From: Rhodoferax potami
GTDB lineage: Bacteria; Pseudomonadota; Gammaproteobacteria; Burkholderiales; Burkholderiaceae_C
DNA: 64,000 bases
Direction: 5' to 3'
Assembly (NCBI RefSeq): GCF_032193805.1
Contig: NZ_JAVBIK010000001.1
Span: 3,369,001 to 3,433,000, forward strand
The stretch's first letter is position 1. Every line of letters begins with the position of its first letter. Position numbers and translations under genes: made by a program. Shown piece by piece: positions 39,224-48,182 of this stretch. A model generated the notes under the pieces. That model did not search any database and was not told where the DNA came from. It worked only from the letters and a program-made list of their open reading frames with translations.

Positions 39224-40291
39224 GTGACCATGCAGGACGTACTCATCATCGACGACACGGAAATCAACCTGATTCTTTTCAGTGCGTTGATCAAAAAGCT
39301 AGACAACTGCCGCAGCCACAACTTCGAGAGCCCCCTGCAGGCACTGGATTGGGCAGCAACCAAGCAGCCTGATTTGGTGATCGTGGATTACATGATGCCG
39401 GGCATGGACGGTTTGGAGTTCATCCAGCGCTTCCGGGCGCTGGAGGGCTGCGAGGAAGTGCCTATCCTCATGATTACCGCCAATGACCAAAAACAAGTGC
39501 GGTATCGCGCCCTGGACTCCGGCGCCAATGACTTTTTGGCCAAGCCGGTCGATAAGGTGGAGTTTCTGGCGCGCGCCAAGAACATGTTGAGTTTGAGCGC
39601 TGCGCGCCGCAAGCTCGCTGATCGCGCGGAGTGGCTGGACGCTGAGGTCAAAAAAGCCACCGCAGTGATTGTGCAACGCGAGCAAGAGACCGTATTTCGG
39701 CTGTGCAAGGCTGCGGAATACCGCGACCCCGAGACAGGAGCACACATTCTGCGAATGGCGCACTATTCCCGCTTGATTGCGAAATACCTGGGTTTGCCGG
39801 AGGCGGATCAGGATTTGATTTTGCAGGCCGCACCGATGCATGACATAGGCAAGGTAGGCATTACCGACAATATTCTCCTCAAGCCCGGGCGGCTGACGGG
39901 TCCCGAGTTCGAGATCATGAAGCAGCACGCCGAATTCGGATATGAGTTGCTGCACGGCAGTACCTCCAAGGTCCTGCAGGCGGGTGCTGAGATTGCACGC
40001 GGCCACCACGAAAAATTCGACGGGAGCGGCTACCCCCATGGCAAGAAAGGGGAGGAAATACCGCTGTTCAGCCGCATCGTGGCGGTTGCTGATGTTTTTG
40101 ATGCCTTGACCTCCGAGCGTCCGTACAAAAAAGCGTGGACGCTGGAGCAAGCTGTTGATTTTTTAAATGCCGGGGCTGGTACCCATTTCGATCCGGCGTG
40201 TGTTCAAGCCTTCTTGAATGGATTCGATGAAATCCTCGAGATCCGGGACCGTTACCAGGAAGAGGAAGAGGCAGCTGGCCCGCAGATGTAG
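39224..40291 (+). CDS. Response regulator with HD-GYP c-di-GMP phosphodiesterase domain
   Basis: A 355-residue output protein. The receiver (about 1-120) has DDTEINLILFSALIKKL and the phospho-Asp in IVDYMMPGMDGLEF. The HD-GYP domain (about 165-340) has all expected motifs: HILRMAHYSRLIA, APMHDIGKVGITDNILLKPG, RGHHEKFDGSGYPHG and RIVAVADVFDALTSERPYKKAW. It should degrade c-di-GMP when phosphorylated. It may start at GTG 39224 or at ATG 39230. It is the third gene of the FIST/kinase operon. Its stop codon lies in an inverted copy of the dispersed repeat. Confidence 0.94.
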   Translation: MTMQDVLIIDDTEINLILFSALIKKLDNCRSHNFESPLQALDWAATKQPDLVIVDYMMPGMDGLEFIQRFRALEGCEEVPILMITANDQKQVRYRALDSGANDFLAKPVDKVEFLARAKNMLSLSAARRKLADRAEWLDAEVKKATAVIVQREQETVFRLCKAAEYRDPETGAHILRMAHYSRLIAKYLGLPEADQDLILQAAPMHDIGKVGITDNILLKPGRLTGPEFEIMKQHAEFGYELLHGSTSKVLQAGAEIARGHHEKFDGSGYPHGKKGEEIPLFSRIVAVADVFDALTSERPYKKAWTLEQAVDFLNAGAGTHFDPACVQAFLNGFDEILEIRDRYQEEEEAAGPQM

Positions 40292-40346
40292 CTATACATT
40301 TGATAGCTACTCGCCCAATTATTCAATGGGCTGCAGCCTCTTTTAT
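40288..40346 (-). repeat. Dispersed repeat copy (inverted) between the HD-GYP gene and usp
   Basis: On the minus strand the copy reads GAGGCTGCAGCCC, TGGGCGAGTAGCTATCAA and ATAGCTAC; the arms GTAGCTAT and ATAGCTAC are a perfect 8-bp inverted repeat. The block GCGAGTAGCTAT is shared with the copy at 56020. It contains the HD-GYP stop codon and lies between convergent genes, where its hairpin may stabilise mRNA ends. Confidence 0.6.
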
Positions 40347-40353
40347 CTAAAAA

Positions 40354-40797
40354 TTACTTCAAAACCAGCACCGGCACGGTGGCGTGGGTCAGCACATGCT
40401 GCGTCTCGCTCCCCAAGAGCAGCCGCTTGATGCCCTTGCGCCCGTGAGAGGCCATCACGACCAAGTCGCAGCCTTGTTTTTTGATGGTGCTGAGAATCGC
40501 GTCTGACACCACATCCGAGCGCACCACGACCGCCTTGGTTTTGATGCCGGCATCCTCTGCCGTTTTTTTGACGGCGTTCACCACCTTCTGAGCGGCATCG
40601 CTCCAGGTTTTTTCGACCTGTTTCACATCTTCGCCCACCAGGGCCATCCCGCCTTCAAAGTAGGACTGGGGGTAGCGCTGCACGACTTTGAGTGCGACCA
40701 GCTCCGCGCCGGTGAGTCCGGCCAGTTTGATCGCTGTAGCTATTGCTTTTTGAGAGAGCTTGCTGCCGTCGGTGGTGACCAGAATGCGTTGGTACAT
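40354..40797 (-). CDS. Universal stress protein, UspA family
   Basis: A 147-residue single-domain Usp. It starts MYQRILVTTDGSKLSQKAIA and has the ATP-binding signature GRKGIKRLLLGSETQHVLTHA (G-2x-G-9x-G-S/T), so it belongs to the nucleotide-binding class. A ribosome site AGGAG lies 7 bases before the ATG. An FNR box is centred 64 bases upstream of the start, and a weak -10 (TAATCT) is placed as for an FNR-activated promoter, so expression probably rises at low oxygen, as for Usp genes regulated by ANR in pseudomonads. It is divergent from ccoI. Confidence 0.93.
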   Translation of the reverse strand: MYQRILVTTDGSKLSQKAIATAIKLAGLTGAELVALKVVQRYPQSYFEGGMALVGEDVKQVEKTWSDAAQKVVNAVKKTAEDAGIKTKAVVVRSDVVSDAILSTIKKQGCDLVVMASHGRKGIKRLLLGSETQHVLTHATVPVLVLK

Positions 40798-40854
40798 AGA
40801 GTTGCTCCTGTAGGTTCGTAGGCCTTCAGATTACGCCGCCCATTGCGGTCTGTC

Positions 40855-40868
40855 TTGATGTGTATCAA
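40855..40868. promoter_or_regulatory. FNR box between usp and ccoI
   Basis: TTGATGTGTATCAA is a perfect match to the TTGAT-4-ATCAA consensus for FNR/ANR proteins. Centre 40861.5. On the plus strand a CAGAAT hexamer (40891-40896) sits at the distance expected of the -10 element in a class II FNR promoter, giving a start near 40903. Confidence 0.85.
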
Positions 40869-40903
40869 GGTTTATTGCGGACAGGGATCGCAGAATTCCG
40901 GCC

Positions 40904-43279
40904 ATGCCTTCCACGCCTATTCCATTGCCTGTCGCATCCCCTTGGGAGGCGGATACCCTGAGCGTGGTGGACCATGCGGCCGAATGGAGTGCCTTCAGCC
41001 GCGAGGACCCTGCAGCCCCCGGTCACTGGGAATCCAACCTGGTGATAGAGGGCATGCACTGCGCAGCATGTGCCTTGACCATTGAAGATGCCTTGCTCAA
41101 GGTGCCGGGTGTGGAGTCGGCGCGGGTGAGTGCAGCAAACCGCCGCGCCCGCGTGCGCTGGGCGCAGGACAGGGTAGTGCCCTCCCAGTGGATGCAGGCC
41201 CTTCAGAGTGCGGGTTACCGCGCCGTCCCGGCCAACGATGTGTTTGCCGCCGAGCGCCGCAAGGCGGAGTCCCGCAAAGCCTTGTGGCAATGGCTGGTTG
41301 CCGGCCTTTGCATGATGCAGGTGATGATGTACGCGTGGCCGGCCTATCAGGCCCGCCCGGGGGATCTTGCTCTGGAGTACGAGCAGCTGTTGCGCTGGGC
41401 CTCTTGGGTTCTGTCTTTGCCAGTGGTGCTGTTTTCGTGCGGGCCCTTCTTTCGCAAGGCTTGGTCGGATGTACGCCACTTGCGGATCAGCATGGACCTG
41501 CCGGTAGCACTCGGCATGCTGATCACCTTTGCTGCCAGCACCGCGGGCACCTTTGATCCAGCAGGCATGTTCGGTCGGGAGGTGTATTTCGACTCGCTGA
41601 CCATGTTTGTGTTCTTTCTTCTGACCGGGCGTTGGCTGGAGGCCCGCTTGCGCGACCGCACCGCAGGAGCGCTGGATGCATTGATGAACCGCATGCCTGA
41701 CAGTGTGCTGCGACAAACCCCGGACGGCGGATGGGAGCGGGTGGCGGTGCGCCGTCTGCTGGTGGGTGACCTGATGCAGATCCGTGCTGGAGAGGCCTTT
41801 GCCGCAGATGGGGTGATCGTGCAGGGCCGCACCTGTGTGGACGAGTCTTTGCTGACGGGTGAATCCGAGGCTCTGGCCCGCAGCGTGGGCCAGTCGGTGA
41901 TTGCGGGCAGCCACAACCTCGAGGGCACGGTGCAGGTGAGGGTGGTCGCATTGGGCGAGGCCACTCGCTTTGCCCAGATTCTGGCCTTGATGGAGGGCGC
42001 CTCGCTCTCCAAGCCGGGTGTCGCATTGCTGGTCGATCGTTGGGCCAGCCCTTTCTTGATCGGCGTGCTGCTGGCGGCTGGGGCTGCAGCGGTGTGGTGG
42101 TGGCCACAGAATCCGGCCCATGCGGTCATGGTGGCGGTGTCGGTTTTGATCGTGACCTGCCCGTGCGCTTTGTCCCTCGCCACCCCGGCGGCCATGCTGG
42201 CTGCCGCAGGCAACCTCGCGCGGCAGGGTTTGCTGGTGCGCAGCCTGCCCTCGCTGGAGAGCTTGGCTGCTGTTGATACGGTGGTGTTTGACAAAACCGG
42301 CACCCTCACGCGTGATGCCATGACATGTAAGGCGGTACACACCCGCCCCGGCGTGTCGCGCGAAGCCGCGTTGGCCTGCGCAGCCGGGCTGGCAGCGCAT
42401 TCGCTGCATCCACTTTCCCGGGCAATTGAGCAACTTGCTGTGCAAGAAGGGGTGACTCCGGTGGCGGTGCAAGCGCCCCAGGAAATAGCCGGGCAGGGCG
42501 TGCAAGCCCATGCGCTGCCGCTCGCGGGATCGGCAGAGGGCTCCGCCGGCATCTCTGAAGGCCGTATGCGCCTGGGGTCGGCCACTTTCTGCGGTGCTGC
42601 AGCGGACGCGCCCGACGCCACTGCCCCAACCGGACCTGTCGTCCACCTGCAGGATGCGCAGGGGTGGTTAGCCAGTTTCTACTGGCAAGAAGAGTTGCGC
42701 AGTGATGCCCTGGGTGTCATTGCTGCCTTGCAAGCGCAGGGGGTGGAGGTGCATTTGCTCTCGGGCGACCGCGTTGCCGCTGCACGAGCCATGGGGCAAC
42801 GTCTTGGCATCACGCACGTAGCGGGCGGCTGCTCGCCGGCGGACAAGTTGGACTATGCGCACCAGTTGCAAGGCCGCGGCCACGTGGTGGCCATGGTGGG
42901 CGATGGACTGAATGACGGCCCGGTGTTGGCGGGGGCCCATGTGTCTTTTGCATTCGGGCGGGCGGTGTCGATCACGCAGTCCCGTGCCGATTTTGTGGCA
43001 CTCGGTGACCAGTTGCACAACGTGTACACCGCGCTGATGCTGGCCCGCAAAACACTCCGGGTGGTGCGGCAAAACCTGTGGTGGGCGCTTGCCTACAACG
43101 TGGCGTGCATACCGTTGGCGATCGCCGGCTATTTGCCTGCATGGCTGGCCGGTCTGGGTATGGCGGCCAGCTCTTTGCTGGTCGTGCTCAACGCCTTGCG
43201 CTTGTCATCCGGCAGCAGCCTGCAGACCTCGGGCAGCGGTGTGCTACCTGCGGTCAATTTTTCAACCCGGGGGGCGTGA
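40904..43279 (+). CDS. ccoI: Copper-transporting P-type ATPase for cbb3 oxidase assembly (CcoI/FixI)
   Basis: A P1B-type ATPase of 791 residues that supplies copper for the CcoN active site. An N-terminal metal-binding domain has GMHCAACALTIEDALLK, then membrane helices, the actuator TGESEAL, the copper channel motif CPCALSLATP, the phosphorylation site DKTGTLT and hinge GDGLNDGPVLAGAHVSFAFG. No good ribosome site precedes this ATG, and the inferred transcription start (40903) is at the ATG itself, so either the message is leaderless or translation begins downstream, for example at GTG 40964. It is followed by ccoS with a 1-base overlap. Confidence 0.92.
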   Translation: MPSTPIPLPVASPWEADTLSVVDHAAEWSAFSREDPAAPGHWESNLVIEGMHCAACALTIEDALLKVPGVESARVSAANRRARVRWAQDRVVPSQWMQALQSAGYRAVPANDVFAAERRKAESRKALWQWLVAGLCMMQVMMYAWPAYQARPGDLALEYEQLLRWASWVLSLPVVLFSCGPFFRKAWSDVRHLRISMDLPVALGMLITFAASTAGTFDPAGMFGREVYFDSLTMFVFFLLTGRWLEARLRDRTAGALDALMNRMPDSVLRQTPDGGWERVAVRRLLVGDLMQIRAGEAFAADGVIVQGRTCVDESLLTGESEALARSVGQSVIAGSHNLEGTVQVRVVALGEATRFAQILALMEGASLSKPGVALLVDRWASPFLIGVLLAAGAAAVWWWPQNPAHAVMVAVSVLIVTCPCALSLATPAAMLAAAGNLARQGLLVRSLPSLESLAAVDTVVFDKTGTLTRDAMTCKAVHTRPGVSREAALACAAGLAAHSLHPLSRAIEQLAVQEGVTPVAVQAPQEIAGQGVQAHALPLAGSAEGSAGISEGRMRLGSATFCGAAADAPDATAPTGPVVHLQDAQGWLASFYWQEELRSDALGVIAALQAQGVEVHLLSGDRVAAARAMGQRLGITHVAGGCSPADKLDYAHQLQGRGHVVAMVGDGLNDGPVLAGAHVSFAFGRAVSITQSRADFVALGDQLHNVYTALMLARKTLRVVRQNLWWALAYNVACIPLAIAGYLPAWLAGLGMAASSLLVVLNALRLSSGSSLQTSGSGVLPAVNFSTRGA

Positions 43280-43416
43280 TGGACATTCTGTATCTATTGG
43301 TACCGCTGTCGGTGGTGCTGGTGTTTTTCATTCTGGCCGGGCTCTGGTGGGCCATAGACAGGGGGCAGTTTGAAGACATCGAGTCTGAAGGGGAGCGCAT
43401 TTTGCGCGAACCCTGA
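43279..43416 (+). CDS. ccoS: Cbb3 oxidase assembly protein CcoS
   Basis: A 45-residue single-span membrane protein needed in other bacteria for insertion of cofactors into the cbb3 oxidase. Sequence MDILYLLVPLSVVLVFFILA with WWAIDRGQFEDIESEGERIL is diagnostic: one membrane helix then the GQFDD/E-type stretch. Its ATG shares one base with the ccoI stop (TGATG), so it is translationally coupled. The position ccoI-ccoS-ccoN is common in betaproteobacteria. Confidence 0.92.
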   Translation: MDILYLLVPLSVVLVFFILAGLWWAIDRGQFEDIESEGERILREP

Positions 43417-43444
43417 AAAAGGTTCCCCGCTTTTTCTCTGCCGG

Positions 43445-43458
43445 TTGATGTGGGTCAA
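43445..43458 (+). promoter_or_regulatory. FNR box upstream of ccoN
   Basis: TTGATGTGGGTCAA matches the FNR consensus with one change in the second half-site (GTCAA). Centre 43451.5; a class II promoter would place a -10 at 43481-43486 (GACACT, weak) and a transcript start near 43493, 24 bases before ccoN. Confidence 0.8.
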
Positions 43459-43516
43459 CTCGCTCGAGTAAAGCCCGACAGACACTCGCTGTGAAGCAAT
43501 CCAAGAAGAGGTAAAT

Positions 43517-44950
43517 ATGGCATTTCCAAATCAGCAGGCGACGGCGTACAACGATACCGTTGTGCGCCAGTTCGCCATCATGACGGTGGTCTGGGGAGTG
43601 GTCGGCATGTTGGTGGGCGTGATCATTGCCGCCCAACTCGCCTGGCCCGAACTCAACTTCGGTATCCCCTGGCTCAGCTACGGGCGGCTGCGCCCCCTGC
43701 ACACCAACGCGGTGATTTTTGCGTTCGGCGGTTGCGGCTTGTTCGCCTCGGCCTACTACGTCGTGCAGCGCACCTGTCACGTGCGCATCTTCAGTGACAA
43801 GCTGGCAGCATTCACCTTCTGGGGCTGGCAGTTGGTCATCTTGGCGGCTGCACTTTCATTGCCCATGGGGTACACCTCCGGCAAGGAATACGCCGAACTG
43901 GAGTGGCCTATTGACATTCTGATCACCCTGGTCTGGGTGTCGTTTGCCGTGGTGTTTTTCGGCACCGTGGGTACCCGCAAGGTCAAGCACATTTATGTGG
44001 CCAACTGGTTCTTTGGCGCCTTCATCATTGCGGTAGCCATCCTGCACTTGGTGAACAGTGCTGCGATTCCTGCAGGCTTGATGAAGAGCTACTCGGCTTA
44101 CGCCGGTGTGCAAGATGCGATGGTGCAATGGTGGTACGGCCACAATGCGGTGGGCTTCTTTTTGACGGCCGGCTTCCTGGGCATGATGTACTACTTCATC
44201 CCCAAGCAGGCGGAGCGGCCTGTCTACAGCTACCGCCTGTCGATCGTCCACTTCTGGGCGCTGATCTTCACCTACATGTGGGCGGGCCCACACCACCTGC
44301 ACTACACGGCGCTGCCTGACTGGACGCAGTCGGTAGGCATGGTGTTCTCGCTGATTCTCTTGGCGCCCAGCTGGGGCGGCATGATCAACGGCATCATGAC
44401 CCTATCGGGTGCTTGGCACAAGCTGCGCGACGATCCCATCCTGCGTTTCCTGATCGTGTCCCTGTCCTTCTACGGCATGTCCACCTTCGAGGGCCCAATG
44501 ATGTCCATCAAGACAGTCAACGCCCTGAGCCACTACACCGATTGGACCGTGGGCCACGTGCACTCCGGCGCTTTGGGTTGGGTGGGTCTGGTGACCATGG
44601 GTTCGATGTACTACCTGATTCCCCGCCTGTTTGGCCGCAAAGAGATGTACAGCGTCAAAGCGATTGAGCTGCACTTCTGGACTGCCACGATCGGCATCGT
44701 GATCTATATCGCGGCGATGTGGATTGCCGGTGTGATGCAAGGCCTGATGTGGCGCGCCATCAACCCTGACGGCACTTTGACCTACACCTTCGTTGAGTCG
44801 GTGAAGGCGACCTATCCCTTCTATGTGCTGCGTTTGTTGGGTGGACTGCTGTACCTGGGCGGCATGTTGATCATGCTGTGGAACACCCTGATGACTGTTA
44901 CTGCCGGACGCGCCAACACGGTGGCGATCCCCGCGGCAGCCCACGCTTAA
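43517..44950 (+). CDS. ccoN: Cbb3-type cytochrome c oxidase subunit I
   Basis: The catalytic haem-copper subunit, 477 residues with about 12 membrane helices. Ligand histidines are recognisable in [48 protein letters not shown] and [13 protein letters not shown]. The C-terminus continues through [17 protein letters not shown]. The enzyme reduces O2 to water with high affinity, at the inner membrane. The start has AAGAGG 7 bases upstream. The FNR box places the operon under low-oxygen control. Confidence 0.97.
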   Translation: MAFPNQQATAYNDTVVRQFAIMTVVWGVVGMLVGVIIAAQLAWPELNFGIPWLSYGRLRPLHTNAVIFAFGGCGLFASAYYVVQRTCHVRIFSDKLAAFTFWGWQLVILAAALSLPMGYTSGKEYAELEWPIDILITLVWVSFAVVFFGTVGTRKVKHIYVANWFFGAFIIAVAILHLVNSAAIPAGLMKSYSAYAGVQDAMVQWWYGHNAVGFFLTAGFLGMMYYFIPKQAERPVYSYRLSIVHFWALIFTYMWAGPHHLHYTALPDWTQSVGMVFSLILLAPSWGGMINGIMTLSGAWHKLRDDPILRFLIVSLSFYGMSTFEGPMMSIKTVNALSHYTDWTVGHVHSGALGWVGLVTMGSMYYLIPRLFGRKEMYSVKAIELHFWTATIGIVIYIAAMWIAGVMQGLMWRAINPDGTLTYTFVESVKATYPFYVLRLLGGLLYLGGMLIMLWNTLMTVTAGRANTVAIPAAAHA

Positions 44951-44962
44951 AAGGAAATTTGT

Positions 44963-45589
44963 ATGGCAAACGAAAAAAGTGCATCCCGTCTGTCGCACGA
45001 GAAGATCGAGACCAGCAACTTTCTGATGATCGTGTTGATCCTGCTGGTCTTGCTTGCAGGCGGCATGGTGGAAATTGTTCCGCTGTTCTTTCAAAAGTCG
45101 ACCACGGAGCCGATCAAGGGTATCCAGCCCTACACCGCACTGCAGCTGGCCGGGCGTGATGTGTATATCCGCGAAGGTTGCTACAACTGCCACTCGCAGA
45201 TGATCCGCCCCTTCCGGGCCGAGACTTTGCGCTACGGCCACTACTCGGTAGCGGGGGAGTCGGTGTACGACCACCCCTTCCAGTGGGGTAGCAAGCGTAC
45301 TGGCCCGGACTTGGCTCGTGTGGGCGGCAAGTACAGCGATGAGTGGCATCGCATCCACTTGGTGAACCCGCGTGATGTGGTGCCTGAGTCCAACATGCCG
45401 GCCTACCCCTGGTTGGAGAAAAACCTGGTGGACGCGGAAAGCCTGCCATCGCACCTGCGCGCACTGCGCAAGGTGGGCGTGCCCTACACCGACGAGCAGA
45501 TCGCCAAGGCGTCTGAAGAGGTCAAGGGCAAAACTGAACTCGAAGCCACGATCGCGTATTTGCAGGTCTTGGGCCTGGCGCTGAAATAA
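44963..45589 (+). CDS. ccoO: Cbb3-type cytochrome c oxidase subunit II
   Basis: A membrane-anchored mono-haem cytochrome c of 208 residues. One N-terminal membrane helix ([21 protein letters not shown]) and a periplasmic domain with haem site [12 protein letters not shown]; the axial Met is probably in [34 protein letters not shown] is a conserved signature. It starts 12 bases after ccoN with AAGGAAAT upstream, so it is translated from the same message. Confidence 0.97.
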   Translation: MANEKSASRLSHEKIETSNFLMIVLILLVLLAGGMVEIVPLFFQKSTTEPIKGIQPYTALQLAGRDVYIREGCYNCHSQMIRPFRAETLRYGHYSVAGESVYDHPFQWGSKRTGPDLARVGGKYSDEWHRIHLVNPRDVVPESNMPAYPWLEKNLVDAESLPSHLRALRKVGVPYTDEQIAKASEEVKGKTELEATIAYLQVLGLALK

Positions 45590-45599
45590 GGGGAATCAC

Positions 45600-45743
45600 A
45601 TGGATATGGATGTCAACACCCTGCGCTCCGTCACCACGGTTATCAGCTTCGTGGTCTTTATCGCGATTGTCCGTTGGGCCTGGTCGAAAAGCCGTGCCCA
45701 CGACTTTCAGGACGCCGCCAATCTGCCGTTTGAGCAGGACTGA
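45600..45743 (+). CDS. ccoQ: Cbb3-type oxidase subunit CcoQ (FixQ)
   Basis: A 47-residue single-span protein, MDMDVNTLRSVTTVISFVVF then IAIVRWAWSKSRAHDFQDA, ending NLPFEQD. CcoQ helps hold CcoP in the complex. The ATG at 45600 has AAGGGGAA upstream. The gene lies 10 bases after ccoO and 18 bases before ccoP, exactly where this subunit is expected. Confidence 0.93.
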   Translation: MDMDVNTLRSVTTVISFVVFIAIVRWAWSKSRAHDFQDAANLPFEQD

Positions 45744-45761
45744 GCCTCGTAAGGAATCAAA

Positions 45762-46673
45762 ATGAGTGACTTCACAAGCAACTTCTGGTCGGTCTATGTG
45801 ACCGCCGTAACGGTCATCGGCATTGCAGCCTGCCTGTTCCTCTTGTGGTTCAGTGGCAAAGCCAAAGCCATGACCGCCCACGACAACACCACCGGCCACG
45901 TGTGGGACGGTGACCTTCGCGAGATGAACAACCCTCTGCCACGCTGGTGGGTCGGGCTGTTCGTTATTACGATCATTTTTTCTGCGGTTTACCTCGCGTT
46001 CTACCCGGGTCTGGGCGCTTCAGCCGGCAAACTTGGCTGGACCTCTAGCGGTCAGTTCCAAGCGGAAATTGCCAAGGGGGAGGCCGACATTGCGCCGATT
46101 TATGCGCGCTTTGACGCCATGTCGGCTGAGGACATCGCCAAAGACCCGCAAGCCCATGCGATTGGCGAGCGTTTGTTCATGAACAACTGCTCTCAGTGCC
46201 ATGGCTCCGATGCCCGGGGTTCCAAAGGTTTTCCCAACCTGACCGATGCCGATTGGCTGCATGGTGGCTCGCCCGAGAAAATCATGGAGACGCTGAACCA
46301 GGGCCGTGTCGGCCAGATGCCTCCCATGGCGGCGGCAGTGGGTTCGGGTGATGACGTGAAAAACCTGGCCAACTACGTGTTGAGTTTGTCAGGCAGTCCG
46401 CACGATTCGGTGCGGGCCAACTTGGGCAAGTCCAAGTTCGCAGCTTGCGCGGCCTGTCACGGCTCCGACGGAAAAGGCAACCCTGCGTTGGGTGCGCCCA
46501 ACCTGACCGATGACATCTGGCTCCATGGCTATGGCGAGAGCGCCATCATCAACATCGTGAACAACGGCAAGGTCAACCAAATGCCTGCACAGGTGCAGAA
46601 GCTCTCACCCGCGCAAATCAAGGTGTTGTCGTCCTATGTATGGGGCTTCTCCAACACCGGTGTGGCCAAGTAA
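45762..46673 (+). CDS. ccoP: Cbb3-type cytochrome c oxidase subunit III (di-haem)
   Basis: A 303-residue di-haem cytochrome c that passes electrons to CcoO and CcoN. Two N-terminal membrane helices (about 8-30 and 60-80), then two cytochrome domains with haem sites CSQCH and CAACH, each followed by the repeated NLTDADWLHGG / NLTDDIWLHGY segment. Axial Met residues are probably in VGQMPPMA and VNQMPAQ. The start follows AAGGAATC. It completes ccoNOQP. Confidence 0.96.
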   Translation: MSDFTSNFWSVYVTAVTVIGIAACLFLLWFSGKAKAMTAHDNTTGHVWDGDLREMNNPLPRWWVGLFVITIIFSAVYLAFYPGLGASAGKLGWTSSGQFQAEIAKGEADIAPIYARFDAMSAEDIAKDPQAHAIGERLFMNNCSQCHGSDARGSKGFPNLTDADWLHGGSPEKIMETLNQGRVGQMPPMAAAVGSGDDVKNLANYVLSLSGSPHDSVRANLGKSKFAACAACHGSDGKGNPALGAPNLTDDIWLHGYGESAIINIVNNGKVNQMPAQVQKLSPAQIKVLSSYVWGFSNTGVAK

Positions 46674-46700
46674 CGCTGGCTGAACCCTGAAGGATATTCC

Positions 46701-48170
46701 TTGAACGCACCTGCCTCTACTGCCGAGAAGAAGATCATCCCGATCGTCGCGTCACCGGACAAGGGGTCTATTGCCCCGCCACCTGGTGCCGACGAGGAGA
46801 CGATTGCCCTGTACGAAGCGCATCAAAAAATCTACCCGCGCAGCGTATCGGGCTACTTCTCGAAGTGGCGGTGGGCGCTGGTGTTTCTGACCCAGCTGGT
46901 GTTTTATGGATTGCCGTGGTTGGAGTGGGGGCAGCGCCAGGCGGTGCTGTTCGATCTCGGGGCACGGCGGTTCTATATCTTCAACCTCGTGTTGTATCCG
47001 CAGGACTTTGTGTACCTCACCGGCATTCTGGTGATTTCTGCACTCTCCTTGTTTTTGTTTACGGCGGTGGCCGGGCGCTTGTGGTGCGGCTACGCCTGCC
47101 CGCAAACGGTTTACACCGAAATCTTTCTCTGGCTGGAGAAGCTGGCCGAGGGGGACCGGTCTGCCCGCATGCGGCGTGACGCGGGCCCTTGGACACTCGA
47201 CAAAGTCTGGCGCAAAGCCGCCAAGCAATGCATGTGGATTGCTGTTGGCTTATGGACAGGCTTTACCTTCGTGGGCTACTTCACGCCCATCCACAGCCTG
47301 GGCATGGAGCTCTTCGCCTTGTCCATGGGCCCTTGGGAAACCTTCTGGGTACTGTTTTACAGTTTTGCCACCTATGGCAATGCCGGCTACATGCGTGAGC
47401 AGGTCTGCAAATACATGTGCCCGTATGCGCGCTTTCAGAGTGCCATGTTTGACAAAGACACCCTGATCGTGACCTATGACGAATTGCGCGGAGAACCCCG
47501 TGGCGGGCGCTCCAAGAAAGCCGATCTCTCCACCCTCAAGCTGGGCGCGTGTATCGACTGCAGCTTGTGTGTGCAGGTCTGCCCGACCGGTATTGATATC
47601 CGCAAGGGGCTGCAGTACGAGTGCATTGGCTGTGGTGCCTGTGCCGATGTGTGCGACACCGTCATGGACAAAATGGGCTACGCCCGTGGTCTGGTGAAGT
47701 ACTCGACCCAGAATGCAGTGAACCAGCGCTGGAGTGGTGCCGATATATTGCGCCATGTGCTGCGCCCCCGGGTGCTGGTGTACAGCAGTGTCCTGCTGGC
47801 GGTGGTGCTGGCGATGCTGGTCAGCCTGTGGATGCGCGCGCCTTTCAAGGTGGACGTGGAGCGCGACCGCAGCACACTGGCCCGCATCGTGTCGGGCGGC
47901 CGGCTGGAGAATGTGTACCGCCTGCAGATCATGAACGCCCGGGAGACCCACCAAACCTTTGAGGTGAGCGCCGAGGGCTTGCCGGACCTGACGCTTTCCA
48001 CCGATTCCAGCATGGAAGTCGGCCCGACCGAATCCCGCTGGATTGCGATTCGCGTGCAGTTGCCGTATGAAGGTGCAACTCCGGGATCGCATCCCATCCA
48101 TTTCACGGTGAAATCGGCCCCTGACGCTGCCGTGGTAACCGAGAAGTCCGTATTCATAGTTCCGCGTTAA
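46701..48170 (+). CDS. ccoG: Cytochrome c oxidase accessory protein CcoG (polyferredoxin, cupric reductase type)
   Basis: A 489-residue membrane iron-sulfur protein needed for copper delivery to cbb3 oxidase; CcoG of Rhodobacter reduces Cu(II). The NapH-like membrane part has GRLWCGYACPQTVYTEIFLW and QVCKYMCPYARFQSAM. Two ferredoxin motifs follow (CIDCSLCVQVCPTGID, CIGCGACADVC), and a periplasmic C-terminal Ig-like domain. It begins with TTG at 46701 (a GAAGGA site upstream); the first ATG would remove conserved sequence. Confidence 0.94.
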   Translation: MNAPASTAEKKIIPIVASPDKGSIAPPPGADEETIALYEAHQKIYPRSVSGYFSKWRWALVFLTQLVFYGLPWLEWGQRQAVLFDLGARRFYIFNLVLYPQDFVYLTGILVISALSLFLFTAVAGRLWCGYACPQTVYTEIFLWLEKLAEGDRSARMRRDAGPWTLDKVWRKAAKQCMWIAVGLWTGFTFVGYFTPIHSLGMELFALSMGPWETFWVLFYSFATYGNAGYMREQVCKYMCPYARFQSAMFDKDTLIVTYDELRGEPRGGRSKKADLSTLKLGACIDCSLCVQVCPTGIDIRKGLQYECIGCGACADVCDTVMDKMGYARGLVKYSTQNAVNQRWSGADILRHVLRPRVLVYSSVLLAVVLAMLVSLWMRAPFKVDVERDRSTLARIVSGGRLENVYRLQIMNARETHQTFEVSAEGLPDLTLSTDSSMEVGPTESRWIAIRVQLPYEGATPGSHPIHFTVKSAPDAAVVTEKSVFIVPR

Positions 48171-48182
48171 GAAAGCCACTTT

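Noticed and set aside
40735..40760. GTAGCTATTGC sequence within usp resembling the dispersed repeat
   Set aside because: The residues (SQKAIATAIKLAG) are normal for Usp proteins, so the match is explained by coding.
40865..42646. 593-residue antisense frame across ccoI
   Set aside because: Shadow of the P-type ATPase; no start signal and His/Gln-rich composition.
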